Shown here: one piece after another, positions 1 to 7,219 of the stretch
How the letters are laid out: every line of letters begins with the position of its first letter
Numbering within the stretch: the stretch's first letter is position 1
DNA from: Neolewinella xylanilytica
GTDB taxonomy: Bacteria > Bacteroidota > Bacteroidia > Chitinophagales > Saprospiraceae
Assembly (NCBI RefSeq): GCF_002934605.1
Contig: NZ_PTJC01000005.1
Location: 2,046,001 to 2,110,000, forward strand
Length of the DNA: 64,000 nucleotides
Direction: 5' to 3'
The notes under the pieces: generated by a model
What the model saw: only the letters and a program-made list of their open reading frames with translations
The model's database searches: none
Told to the model about the DNA's origin: nothing
Translations under genes and position numbers: made by a program

Positions 1-1
1 C

Positions 2-1012
2 GGGCAGGATTCCGTACTGGAAACCAACCGATGGTCGCGGGAGCGGGCCGCCGAGTGGTACGCCGAACAGGACTGGCTCACCGGCGCCAACTTCAATCCC
101 AGCACGGCCATCAACCAGCTGGAAATGTGGCAGGAGGCCACCTTCGACCCGGAGACCATCGACCGGGAACTGGGCTACGCCGAGGGCATCGGTTTCAATA
201 CCATGCGCGTGTACCTGCACAGCCTGGCGTATAAAGCCGATCCGGAGGGGTTCAAAGAGCGGATGGATACCTACCTGGGCCTGGCGGACCAGCACGGGAT
301 CCGGACCATGTTCGTCATCTTCGACGACGTATGGGGCAAGACCCCGGAAATCGGGGAGCAACCCGACCCCGTACCGGGTACCCACAACTCGGGCTGGATG
401 CAGGACCCCGGTGACCCGGCTTCGAAAAATCCGGAGAACTTTCCGGCCCTCGAGACCTACGTGAAGGACATCATCACCACTTTCAAAGACGACGAGCGGG
501 TGCTCATGTGGGACCTGTACAACGAGCCGGGCAACAGCGGTAAACTGACTACCTCGATGCCGCTGCTCAAAGCCGTCTTTACCTGGGCGCGGGAGGTCAA
601 TCCGAGCCAGCCGCTCACCGTCGGTCTATGGGCCTGGGACTTCCAGGAGCTGAACACCTTTCAGGCTCAGCACTCCGACATCCTGACCTACCACCAGTAC
701 GAGGGGCCGCGGGAGCACCAGCTGACCATCAATATGCTCAAGACCCACGGTCGGCCGATGATCTGCACTGAATACATGGCCCGCACCCGTAACAGCCGCT
801 TTTGGAACATCCTGCCGATGCTGAAGGAGGAGAATATTGGGGCCATCAACTGGGGACTCGTCGCCGGCAAATCCAATACGATCTACGCCTGGAACATGCC
901 CATCGAGGACGGCAGCGAGCCGAACGAGTGGTTCCACGATGTCTTCCGGCCGGACGGGACGCCTTACCGGCAGGACGAGGCGGATTTGATTCGGCGGCTG
1001 AACGAGGAATAG
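2..1012 (+). CDS. Clan-A (GH5-like) glycoside hydrolase, 5' truncated by window edge
   Basis: The open frame runs from the first bases of the window, so the N-terminus is missing; an ATG at 125 is internal because the frame upstream reads as sensible protein (WYAEQDWLTGANFNPS). The protein looks like a cellulase-family TIM-barrel hydrolase: the DLYNEPG motif carries the likely acid/base Glu and CTEYMAR carries the likely nucleophile Glu, with WMQDPG and AWNMPIEDGS loops between and after them. Such enzymes are usually secreted retaining glycosidases acting on beta-glycans; the substrate cannot be read from sequence. It is followed by a repeat-filled gap and a GH43 lipoprotein on the same strand, suggesting a carbohydrate-utilisation cluster that extends to the left of the window. 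Assignment to the fold is secure; the exact GH family is inference. Confidence 0.8.
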   Translation, partial: GQDSVLETNRWSRERAAEWYAEQDWLTGANFNPSTAINQLEMWQEATFDPETIDRELGYAEGIGFNTMRVYLHSLAYKADPEGFKERMDTYLGLADQHGIRTMFVIFDDVWGKTPEIGEQPDPVPGTHNSGWMQDPGDPASKNPENFPALETYVKDIITTFKDDERVLMWDLYNEPGNSGKLTTSMPLLKAVFTWAREVNPSQPLTVGLWAWDFQELNTFQAQHSDILTYHQYEGPREHQLTINMLKTHGRPMICTEYMARTRNSRFWNILPMLKEENIGAINWGLVAGKSNTIYAWNMPIEDGSEPNEWFHDVFRPDGTPYRQDEADLIRRLNEE

Positions 1013-1035
1013 CCGACACCAGCCGTCCGCCCAGC

Positions 1036-1340
1036 GTAGCTGGTCTGCCGGCGGGTCTTTATAAATAGTTCCCCGCATTCGGCAGACGAGCTCCGTTGCA
1101 CTCCGCTCGGCGGACGAATGCCGGTGGTGTAGCTGGTCTGCCGGCGGGTCGTCGCGATAAAGTATTTCCTCGGGCATTCGGCAGACGAGCTCCGTTGCAC
1201 TCCGCTCGGCGGACGAATGCCGGTGGTGTAGGTGGTCTGCCGGCGGGTCTCTGAAAAAGCCCTTCCCCTGCATTCGGCAGACGAGCTCCGCTGCACTGCG
1301 CTCGGCGGACGAACGCCCTGCGCCCGGCGGATGAATGCGC
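1036..1340. repeat. Three-copy tandem repeat (~93-99 bp unit) containing an imperfect hairpin
   Basis: Units begin near 1036, 1129 and 1228 with TAGCTGGTCTGCCGGCGGG or a close variant. Each then has a short variable segment of about 20-25 bases and a block running from CATTCGGCAGACGAGC to CTCGGCGGACGAATG. These two ends are imperfectly complementary (CATTCG plus CGAGC pair), so every unit can form a stem-loop. The third copy is slightly diverged and followed by a partial extra end (CGGCGGATGAATG). The array fills the gap between two glycosidase genes. Open frames across it are repeat artefacts. Confidence 0.85.
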
Positions 1341-1346
1341 CCGTAC

Positions 1347-1354
1347 TATCTTTC
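1347..1354 (+). promoter_or_regulatory. Possible -7 promoter box for the GH43 gene
   Basis: TATCTTTC resembles the Bacteroidota -7 element TAnnTTTG and ends 23 bases before the GH43 start codon. No clear -33 TTTG is seen because the upstream bases belong to the repeat array. Confidence 0.35.
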
Positions 1355-1377
1355 CCGTAAACAACCACCGCTCTCCT

Positions 1378-2412
1378 ATGCTACGCCCAGTTTGCTTTTT
1401 TGGCTTGATCTGTTTACTCGCCGGTTGCCGCTCCGCGGAGGGCGGGGGCGGGGAAGCCGTAGGTGATGCCCTATCCGGCAACCCGATCTTTCCCGGCTGG
1501 TACGCCGACCCCGAGGGGGTGGTCTTCGGCGACGAATACTGGATCTTTCCAACCTATTCCGCGGCCTACCGTGATCAGCTGCACCTCGACGCCTTCTCTT
1601 CACCGGATCTCGTGAACTGGACGAAGCACGAGCGCATCCTCGATACCACTATCGTGCCCTGGGTACGGCAGGCCATGTGGGCACCAGCCGCCATCGAGAA
1701 AGACGGACGCTATTACCTTTTCTTCGCGGGCAACGACGTGCAGCGGCCCAGCCGGCCGGGCTGGAACCCAGACAATGACATCGACCACTATGGCGGGATC
1801 GGCGTAGCGGTGTCCGATGCGCCCGGCGGGCCTTACACCGATCACATCGGCGGACCCCTGATCGATACCTTCTACCAGGACGCCCAACCCATCGATCAAT
1901 TCGTATACCGCGATACGGACGGCACCCACTACATCTACTACGGTGGCTGGGGACACTGTAACATCGGCAAGTTGAACGATGATTTTACGGGCTTCATCCC
2001 TTGGGAAGACGGCGAGCTGTTTCACGAGATTACGCCGGAGAACTACGTTGAGGGGCCTTTTCTCTTCCTGCGCGACGGGACCTATTACCTGATGTGGTCG
2101 GAGGGCGGTTGGACGAATAGCACCTATAAAGTGGCCTACGGTATGGCGGACAGTCCGCTGGGGCCCTTCGACAGGGTGGGGACGATCCTGGAGGCCGATA
2201 CCACCGTGGCGACCGGGGCCGGTCACAACAGCGCCATCCGGGTGCCCGGTACCGACGACTGGTACATGGTCTACCACCGGCGGCCGATACCGAACGAGGG
2301 CCGGGACCACCGGGTAACCTGCATCGACCGGATGTACTTTAATGAAGACGGCACGATACAGCCGGTCGAAATGACCTTCGAGGGGGTAGCGGCCCGGCCG
2401 TTGGGTGATTAG
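1378..2412 (+). CDS. Glycoside hydrolase family 43 lipoprotein (arabinosidase/xylosidase-like)
   Basis: 344 residues. The N-terminus is a lipoprotein signal with lipobox LLAGC (Cys17), so the enzyme is probably tethered to a membrane. The mature part starts with the GH43 five-bladed propeller signature NPIFPGWYADPEG, whose Asp is the expected general base. Further hallmarks are SSPDLVNWTKHERIL, WAPAAIEKDGRYYLFFAG and YVEGPFLFLRDGTYYLMWSEGGW, whose EGPF Glu is the expected general acid, and a late GAGHNSAIRVPGTDDWYMVYHRR block. Family members remove arabinose or xylose from plant or algal polysaccharides; the precise specificity is not determinable. It follows a clan-A hydrolase on the same strand. 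The start is the first ATG after a TATCTTTC box and gives a clean signal peptide. Confidence 0.9.
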   Translation: MLRPVCFFGLICLLAGCRSAEGGGGEAVGDALSGNPIFPGWYADPEGVVFGDEYWIFPTYSAAYRDQLHLDAFSSPDLVNWTKHERILDTTIVPWVRQAMWAPAAIEKDGRYYLFFAGNDVQRPSRPGWNPDNDIDHYGGIGVAVSDAPGGPYTDHIGGPLIDTFYQDAQPIDQFVYRDTDGTHYIYYGGWGHCNIGKLNDDFTGFIPWEDGELFHEITPENYVEGPFLFLRDGTYYLMWSEGGWTNSTYKVAYGMADSPLGPFDRVGTILEADTTVATGAGHNSAIRVPGTDDWYMVYHRRPIPNEGRDHRVTCIDRMYFNEDGTIQPVEMTFEGVAARPLGD

Positions 2413-2507
2413 TCGATGGGTAGACCGGGGGTGGTCAGGGGGTATCCGAGGGGTATTAAACTTCCGGTCGGCACCGCGGTTGCTTACCCAATCACATTCC
2501 GTTTTCG

Positions 2508-3539
2508 ATGAAACATGGCACCTGCGTCCTCGCCCTTCTGCTGCTTAGTTTAGGGAGTTGCAATAATACCGACCCGAACGAGTATCTGGCGGCCCACGGC
2601 CTGAGCGGAGAAGCGATGGGAAGCTATTACCGGATTACTTACCTCGGAGAAAGATTGGATGGGCTTGAGGCGAGCGTCGACAGCCTGCTGGATGCCTACA
2701 ACCTGGAGCTCTCACCGTGGGTGGCGGAGAGCACGATCAGCCGCTTCAACGCGAGCCCGGCGGGGGTATCCCTGGACGGTACCCTGCACTTTGCGCCCAA
2801 CCTGGACCTGGCCGGCGAGGTGGTGGACCGAACGGGCGGTGCCTACGATCCAACGGTGGCCCCGCTGGTCAACTACTGGGGCTTCGGCACGGGCGAGCAC
2901 CGCACTACGAATCAGGTGGACACCGCGGAACTAAATGCCATTCGAGAGAACGTCGGCTTTGACTTGGTCACGCTTAGCGGCGACTCGCTAACCAAAGTGC
3001 GGCCGGGCGTGCAACTGGACCTGAACGCCAGTGCCAAGGGCTACGGCGTCGACCTAATCTCGAAACTGCTCATCGACCGCGGCCGGCCCAACCACCTCGT
3101 GGACATCGGCGGGGAAATGCGGGGCGGCGGCACCAAAAACGGACGCCCGTGGCGGGTAGCCATTCGCCTGCCGGAGGAAAACGTCGAGCAGGTAAGCGCG
3201 GCGGGTACCCTGCCCCTGGCCGAGGGCCGCGCGCTGGCCACCAGTGGCAACTACCTGAACTACTACGAGGTGGACGGGGAGACCTACAGCCATACCATCA
3301 ATCCCAATACCGGTTACGTGGAGCGCAATGCCCTGCTGAGCGCGAGCGTGCTGGCCCCGGACTGCGCTACGGCGGACGCCTATGCCACGGCCTGCATGGT
3401 GCTCGGTCCGGAAGGGGCCATGCGCCTACTGGAGGGCATTGACGGGTTGGATGGCTACTTGCTGGTGCGGGCGGCGGACGGCGGTATGGAGGTGCGCGTT
3501 ACGCCGGGACTGCGGGAGCAGCTGGAGGAAGAACAGTAA
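2508..3539 (+). CDS. apbE: FAD:protein FMN transferase (ApbE family)
   Basis: 343 residues, a lipoprotein by its N-terminus (LGSC lipobox, Cys18). ApbE proteins covalently attach FMN to Thr/Ser of flavoproteins such as NqrB, NqrC and RnfG in the periplasm. Visible family motifs are GSYYRITY near the N-terminus, DPTVAPLVNYWGFG, the core LDLNASAKGYGVDLISKLL, the LVDIGGEMRGGG loop, ATSGNYLNYYEVDGETYSHT followed by INPNTGY (metal/FAD binding), and the late ATADAYATACMVLG helix. Length is typical. No Nqr or Rnf genes lie in the window, so the partner is elsewhere. Its 3' end lies head-to-head with a truncated serine-hydrolase remnant on the other strand. Confidence 0.93.
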   Translation: MKHGTCVLALLLLSLGSCNNTDPNEYLAAHGLSGEAMGSYYRITYLGERLDGLEASVDSLLDAYNLELSPWVAESTISRFNASPAGVSLDGTLHFAPNLDLAGEVVDRTGGAYDPTVAPLVNYWGFGTGEHRTTNQVDTAELNAIRENVGFDLVTLSGDSLTKVRPGVQLDLNASAKGYGVDLISKLLIDRGRPNHLVDIGGEMRGGGTKNGRPWRVAIRLPEENVEQVSAAGTLPLAEGRALATSGNYLNYYEVDGETYSHTINPNTGYVERNALLSASVLAPDCATADAYATACMVLGPEGAMRLLEGIDGLDGYLLVRAADGGMEVRVTPGLREQLEEEQ

Positions 3540-3540
3540 T

Positions 3541-3780
3541 CTTTCCGGGCGTAGCTCGCCGAGCGCCAACCGGGTTGGTCGCCCAACTCCGCGTATTCGG
3601 TGAGGGCGGGGACGAGCCCGCTGCTGGCGTTGTTGAAGAAAACCAGGCCACGGTTCTCCGCCGGCAGGATGGTGAAGTAGGCCCGGAAGCCGTTGTTGTG
3701 CCCCCAATGCCAGTACTGGTAGCCCCGCGCGGTGCGCTGGTAACCGAGGCCGGGGACCCAGGCGAGGGGTGGGTGGATTG
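3541..3780 (-). pseudogene. C-terminal remnant of a serine hydrolase (beta-lactamase/penicillin-binding-protein-like)
   Basis: On the minus strand one frame, with no ATG, reads IHPPLAWVPGLGYQRTARGY, then QYWHWGHNNGFRAYFTILPA, then ENRGLVFFNNASSGLVPALTEYAELGDQPGWR. The WGHNNGFRAYF and GLVFFNNASSG pattern is typical of the C-terminal third of class-C-beta-lactamase-like serine hydrolases (HxGxxxGF in place of KTG, then a G-x-VV-x-x-N strand). The catalytic SxxK half is absent: upstream (toward higher coordinates) the frame runs into the palindrome array and hits a stop. The downstream stop lies inside antisense apbE (about 3455). I read this as a gene truncated by deletion or by arrival of the repeat array. 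It has no visible start and is probably not expressed. Confidence 0.7.
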
Positions 3781-3796
3781 CACGGTTTTTTACTTC

Positions 3797-3914
3797 GCGG
3801 TCGGAGACCGCATTGTACTACCGCGGTCGGAGACCGCATCTTACTTCGCGGTCGGAGACCGCATCCTGCTGTCGCGGTCGGAGACCGCTTTGTACTGGCG
3901 CGGCCAGAGGCCGC
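3797..3914. repeat. Five-copy array of a 15-bp palindrome with ~26-bp spacing
   Basis: GCGGTCGGAGACCGC occurs at 3797, 3823, 3848 and 3874; a compensated variant, GCGGCCAGAGGCCGC, sits at 3900. Every copy is a perfect 6-bp stem with a 3-base loop, and the variant preserves pairing, which suggests that structure matters. Spacers of 10-11 bases vary (TACTTC, TACTAC, TGCTGT-like). The array begins where a serine-hydrolase remnant ends and stops one base before the ilvE stop codon, so it would form the 3' end of the ilvE transcript. Confidence 0.85.
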
Positions 3915-3915
3915 A

Positions 3916-4983
3916 TTATACTTTGACCAGCCAGTCGTGGGTATCCTCTACCTTTCCCACGCGCAGGCCGTCGATGTGGCGCTTGAGCATCGGTCCGATC
4001 TTGCGATCTTCGACGGGGGGCAGGGTCATGAGCTTGTCTTTGTATTGGAGCTCGGAGACGTGGCTCACTACCGCGGCGGTTCCGGCGCCGAACATTTCTT
4101 CCAGCTTTCCGGCGTCGGCGGCGGCGACGATCTCGTCGATGGTGATCTTCCGTTCGGTGACCTTGATGTTTTTGTCCTTCAGGATCTGGATGAACATCTT
4201 GCGGGTGATGCCGCGGAGGATAGCGCCGTCCGTTGCCGGGGTGATGACTTCACCGTCGATGACGAAAAAGATATTCATCGTGCCGACTTCGTGAATCTCG
4301 TTCTTATCCGGGCCGCCCATCCAGACGACCTGGTCGAAGCCCTTTTGGTTGGCCAGGTGAGCGGGTAGGAGACTACCAGCGTAGTTGCCCGCGGCCTTGG
4401 CTTCACCCGTTCCGCCGGGGACGGCGCGGACGTATTCCTGCTCGACCAACAGCCGTACGGGCTTGGCGTAGTAGGGGCCCACCGGGGCGGTGAAGATGCA
4501 GAAGCGGTAGGTTTCGCTGGGCCGTACGCCGATGAACTCGTCGGTAGCGTACATGTAGGGGCGGAGGTAAAGGGCACTGCCCTCCTGGGGGGGAATCCAG
4601 CCCTTCTCCAGGTCGACGAGCCGGCTGACGGCTTCCACGAAACGGTCTTCGGGATACTCGGCCATCATGAGGCGGCGGGCACTGGCGTTGAGGCGCTTGG
4701 CGTGTTCGTCGGGGCGCAGGAGCATGGGGGTGCCGTCTTCGTGGACGCTGGCCTTCATGCCTTCGAAGATGGCCTGTCCGTAGTGGAGAACCATGCTGGC
4801 CGGGTGCATCGTGAAGTGACCGAAGGGCACGATGCGATCGTCGGTCCATTCGCCATTGCGGTAGTCACTGACGAACATGTGATCGCTGAAGATCTTGCCG
4901 AAGGGCAGGTTGGTGAAGTCGACTTCGTCGAGGCGGGACTGCTGAACGCGCTCGACGCGAATGGTGCTGGTGGCCGTGGTCAT
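3916..4983 (-). CDS. ilvE: Branched-chain amino acid aminotransferase
   Basis: 355 residues, fold-type IV PLP enzyme that interconverts branched-chain amino acids and their 2-oxo acids with glutamate/2-oxoglutarate; cytosolic. The signature is clear: PFGHFTMHPASMVLHYGQAIFEGMKA, LRPDEHAKRLNASARRL, SALYLRPYMYATDEFIGVRPS, the PLP lysine region GEAKAAGNYAGSLLPAHLA, then GTMNIFFVIDG, ILRGITRKM and EMFGAGTAAVVSHVS. Length and order match the long (IlvE class II) type common in Bacteroidota. Translation starts at an ATG; no strong ribosome-binding site is seen. It is divergent from the 5093 gene, and its transcript would end in the palindrome array immediately after the stop. Confidence 0.95.
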   Translation of the reverse strand: MTTATSTIRVERVQQSRLDEVDFTNLPFGKIFSDHMFVSDYRNGEWTDDRIVPFGHFTMHPASMVLHYGQAIFEGMKASVHEDGTPMLLRPDEHAKRLNASARRLMMAEYPEDRFVEAVSRLVDLEKGWIPPQEGSALYLRPYMYATDEFIGVRPSETYRFCIFTAPVGPYYAKPVRLLVEQEYVRAVPGGTGEAKAAGNYAGSLLPAHLANQKGFDQVVWMGGPDKNEIHEVGTMNIFFVIDGEVITPATDGAILRGITRKMFIQILKDKNIKVTERKITIDEIVAAADAGKLEEMFGAGTAAVVSHVSELQYKDKLMTLPPVEDRKIGPMLKRHIDGLRVGKVEDTHDWLVKV

Positions 4984-5079
4984 CGGGGTACGAATTTGGT
5001 GTAAAGGTAGGGAAGGGAAAGGTACGATCTACTTTTCTGTTCCGTTGCGCGCGCATGGCAAAAACCAGTTGCCAGCCCG

Positions 5080-5087
5080 TATCTTCA
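5080..5087 (+). promoter_or_regulatory. -7-like box very close to a start codon
   Basis: TATCTTCA ends five bases before the ATG at 5093. If it acts as the Bacteroidota -7 element, transcription would begin at or almost at the start codon, giving a leaderless mRNA. The same arrangement occurs before the helicase (24321) and trpS (47150). Confidence 0.35.
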
Positions 5088-5092
5088 CGCCC

Positions 5093-5542
5093 ATGCTTCC
5101 TTTCCAACTGATCGGACAGCCGGAATACGGCGACGCCCTTCAACTGCTGGGCCCCGGCCGTGACCTTGAATTGCTCGTGCTGTACCACGGCGAACTCACC
5201 CGCCGTGCCTTTCTCGGGCGCATTCTCGCAGCGGCGGGCTACCAAGAACCGGGAAAGGAGCTGCACCTCCTCGAGTGGCCGGCTTCCGATGACCTCGACC
5301 TGGCGGGCCTGATACGGCGAACCGGAGCAACGAAGATCATTCTTTTTGGATACATTCCTCGCCGCCTGGGCCTGCATTTCGAGGTGGCCAATTACGTTCC
5401 TATCACCGTTGCCGGCATCACCTACCTCTTCGCCGACAGCCTCGAGTTCATCGAGCAAACCAAGGATTCGGGTGACAACCGTGCTGCCGGTTCGTTATGG
5501 GGAGCTATGAAAACCTCATTTTTGCGGCAGCCCCTTTCGTAA
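5093..5542 (+). CDS. Conserved-looking hypothetical protein, 149 residues
   Basis: I do not recognise a named family. The frame is open further upstream to 4961, but the ATG at 5093 is preferred because a TATCTTCA box sits just before it and the upstream stretch is low-complexity charged sequence. The protein begins MLPFQLIGQPEYGDALQLLG and contains VLYHGELTRRAFLGRILAAAGY, KIILFGYIPRRLGLHFEVANYVPITVAGITYLFADSLEFIE, and ends WGAMKTSFLRQPLS. The ITYLFADSLEFIE...LWGAMK ending has the look of a small cytosolic alpha/beta protein. It is divergent from ilvE and 34 bases upstream of a DoxX gene on the same strand, so the two may be co-transcribed. Existence is likely; function is unknown. Confidence 0.6.
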   Translation: MLPFQLIGQPEYGDALQLLGPGRDLELLVLYHGELTRRAFLGRILAAAGYQEPGKELHLLEWPASDDLDLAGLIRRTGATKIILFGYIPRRLGLHFEVANYVPITVAGITYLFADSLEFIEQTKDSGDNRAAGSLWGAMKTSFLRQPLS

Positions 5543-5576
5543 GCTTACATCGTAAATCACCTATTGTAACGTCCAT

Positions 5577-5981
5577 ATGAATAAAGGAAACATTGATATC
5601 GCCCTGTTTATCCTCCGCGTCTGGTTCGGCCTGGAAATGGCCTTCGCCCACGGTTGGGGTAAGATGCTCAAAGTCATCAACGGCAATTTTGAATTCGGCG
5701 ATCCCATCGGTGTAGGTCCCACCCTTAGCCTCATTCTGGCGGCGGGAGCGGAGTTTATCGGGGGCATTCTCATTGCGCTGGGGCTATTCACCCGCCTGGC
5801 GACGATTCCGTACATCATTACGATGTTGGTAGCTGCTTTGCTCGTCCACTACGCCGCCGGTGATCCCTGGGGCCGCATCGCCAATCCGCTGAACTACGCC
5901 GTGGTGGCTACGGCCATCCTGATTGCCGGCCCCGGGCGCTTGTCTTTGGACCATAAATTGTTTGTGGATAAGGTTAGATAG
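5577..5981 (+). CDS. DoxX family membrane protein
   Basis: 134 residues with four hydrophobic segments, typical of small DoxX/DoxD-like inner-membrane proteins: FILRVWFGLEMAFAHGWGKM, LSLILAAGAEFIGGILIALG, IPYIITMLVAALLVHYA and LNYAVVATAILIAGPG. The AHGWGKM motif after the first helix and the GAEFIGGILIALGLFTRLA signature are diagnostic. Biochemical roles of the family are varied (subunits of quinol oxidases, catechol-related redox proteins), so only family membership is claimed. It follows the 5093 gene closely on the same strand. Confidence 0.9.
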   Translation: MNKGNIDIALFILRVWFGLEMAFAHGWGKMLKVINGNFEFGDPIGVGPTLSLILAAGAEFIGGILIALGLFTRLATIPYIITMLVAALLVHYAAGDPWGRIANPLNYAVVATAILIAGPGRLSLDHKLFVDKVR

Positions 5982-6099
5982 CCTTCCCTGCGGTCGCGTA
6001 GGAGAAGTCCTTTTTAGGCTTTGCCAATCATCATTACTACGTGGATAACCCTTCTGCCGCGAGCGTTAGCGAGCCCCTACCACGAGCAAACCGAGTTCG

Positions 6100-7062
6100 C
6101 TACCTACCAAAAGCATAGCTCCCATCCACCGCCTTGCGGATATAATCGCCCCAGGTGAGGTTGTCCCGGCCGGGTTCTTGTTGTTGGGCGCGTTCGATGG
6201 CATAGTTGGCGGAGGTCTCGATGACCCATTCGAAGTTCTCCTCGCCGACGCTGAATTTGTCCGCATCGGGGGCGGGATTGCAGAAGTCGATGGCGTAGGG
6301 GATCCCGTCGCGCACGGCGAATTCCACGGTATTGAAGTCGTAGCCCAGCCAGTTATTGAGCTTCAGGACGTAATCGTGGATGGTATTCAGCAGTTCCTGG
6401 CTCACGTCGTGGTGCACTTTGTAGCGATTCAGGAACTCGTTGCGGGGCTCGTAGTGCATGATCTTCACGTGCTTTCGCCCGATACAGTAGCAGCGGAAGT
6501 AACTGGTGAAATCGATCGCCTCCTGGAGCATCATGACCAGCTGCCCGGTTTCCTGGTGGGCCTTCCAGAGCTGGTCCGGGTTGTCGAGTTTGTAGACGCT
6601 CTTCCAGCCACCACCGGCGTGAGGTTTCATGAATGCGGGCCAACCGATATAATTGAAGATGCTCTGCCAGTCGAGGGGGTAGCCCATGTTCGTGAAGCTC
6701 TCGTCGCTCGTGTCGTCCGGCAGGTCGTTGCTGGGCAGCAAAACGGTTTTGGGCACGGGCACCCCCGCCGGACCTACGGCCAGTACGTTGTTGAAAAACT
6801 TCTCGTCGGCGCTCCACCAGAACGGATTGTTGATGACGGCCGTGCCCGTGGCGGCGGCGTTCTTCAGCATGGCCCGGTAGAAAGGAACGTCCTGGCTGAT
6901 CCGGTCGATGATGACGGCGTATCCCGGATTCAGGCCCTGCCCTACCTTGTCGATCCTGACCGGCTCGGCACGGATGCCGTCCACGTTCTTGTCGTTAATA
7001 CGCTGGATCACGGCGGGTGGGAAGGAGCGTTCGCGTCCATAAAGGATACCGATCTTTTTCAT
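6100..7062 (-). CDS. ATP-grasp domain protein (RimK-like ligase family)
   Basis: 320 residues, no signal peptide, so cytosolic. It starts MKKIGILYGRERSFPPAVIQRIN, a small N-terminal pre-ATP-grasp domain, and continues with GTAVINNPFWWSADEKFFNN, GWPAFMKPHAGGGWKSVYKL (the glycine-rich ATP-binding loop with the expected Lys), LMLQEAIDF-like lid sequence (LVMMLQEAIDFTSYFRCYCIG) and FNTVEFAVRDGIPYAIDFCNPAPD, which supplies the acidic magnesium ligands (VEFA...IDFCNP). Members ligate a carboxylate to an amine; the substrate is not predictable. Such genes often neighbour glutamate-cysteine-ligase-like enzymes, but none is here. A 15-bp palindrome lies just before the start codon. Confidence 0.8.
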   Translation of the reverse strand: MKKIGILYGRERSFPPAVIQRINDKNVDGIRAEPVRIDKVGQGLNPGYAVIIDRISQDVPFYRAMLKNAAATGTAVINNPFWWSADEKFFNNVLAVGPAGVPVPKTVLLPSNDLPDDTSDESFTNMGYPLDWQSIFNYIGWPAFMKPHAGGGWKSVYKLDNPDQLWKAHQETGQLVMMLQEAIDFTSYFRCYCIGRKHVKIMHYEPRNEFLNRYKVHHDVSQELLNTIHDYVLKLNNWLGYDFNTVEFAVRDGIPYAIDFCNPAPDADKFSVGEENFEWVIETSANYAIERAQQQEPGRDNLTWGDYIRKAVDGSYAFGR

Positions 7063-7068
7063 AGGGCA

Positions 7069-7083
7069 AGCATAATTTATGCT
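7069..7083. promoter_or_regulatory. 15-bp palindrome before the ATP-grasp gene
   Basis: AGCATAATTTATGCT is a perfect palindrome around a central T and lies six bases upstream of the ATP-grasp start codon on the minus strand. It could be an operator or part of the promoter; there is no further evidence. Confidence 0.3.
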
Positions 7084-7219
7084 GGCATAAAGCGCGGCCG
7101 CGGCAAATGTTTACGGCGCCGGAGCGCGGGTGCCAGGCCAATTAACTACCGATAGGCTGACGCCCGGTATTTATCCGTCCCGAGAACTGCTATCTTTCCT
7201 CCACCTAATCACTTGCTTT

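Noticed and set aside
626-1273. 215-residue minus-strand ORF across the repeat array and the glycosidase gene
   Set aside because: It is antisense to the hydrolase and its repeated protein blocks simply mirror the DNA repeat.
3797-3914. CRISPR-like array of palindromes
   Set aside because: Repeats are only 15 bp and spacers 10-11 bp with near-identical content; no cas genes nearby.
3575-4294. 239-residue plus-strand ORF over the palindrome array and ilvE
   Set aside because: Antisense to ilvE; the repeated SETASYFAVGDRI-like segment is encoded by the palindromes.
6178-7155. 325-residue plus-strand ORF opposite the ATP-grasp gene
   Set aside because: Antisense shadow of a well-supported gene; the translation is low-complexity Val/Gly/Asp with no motifs.
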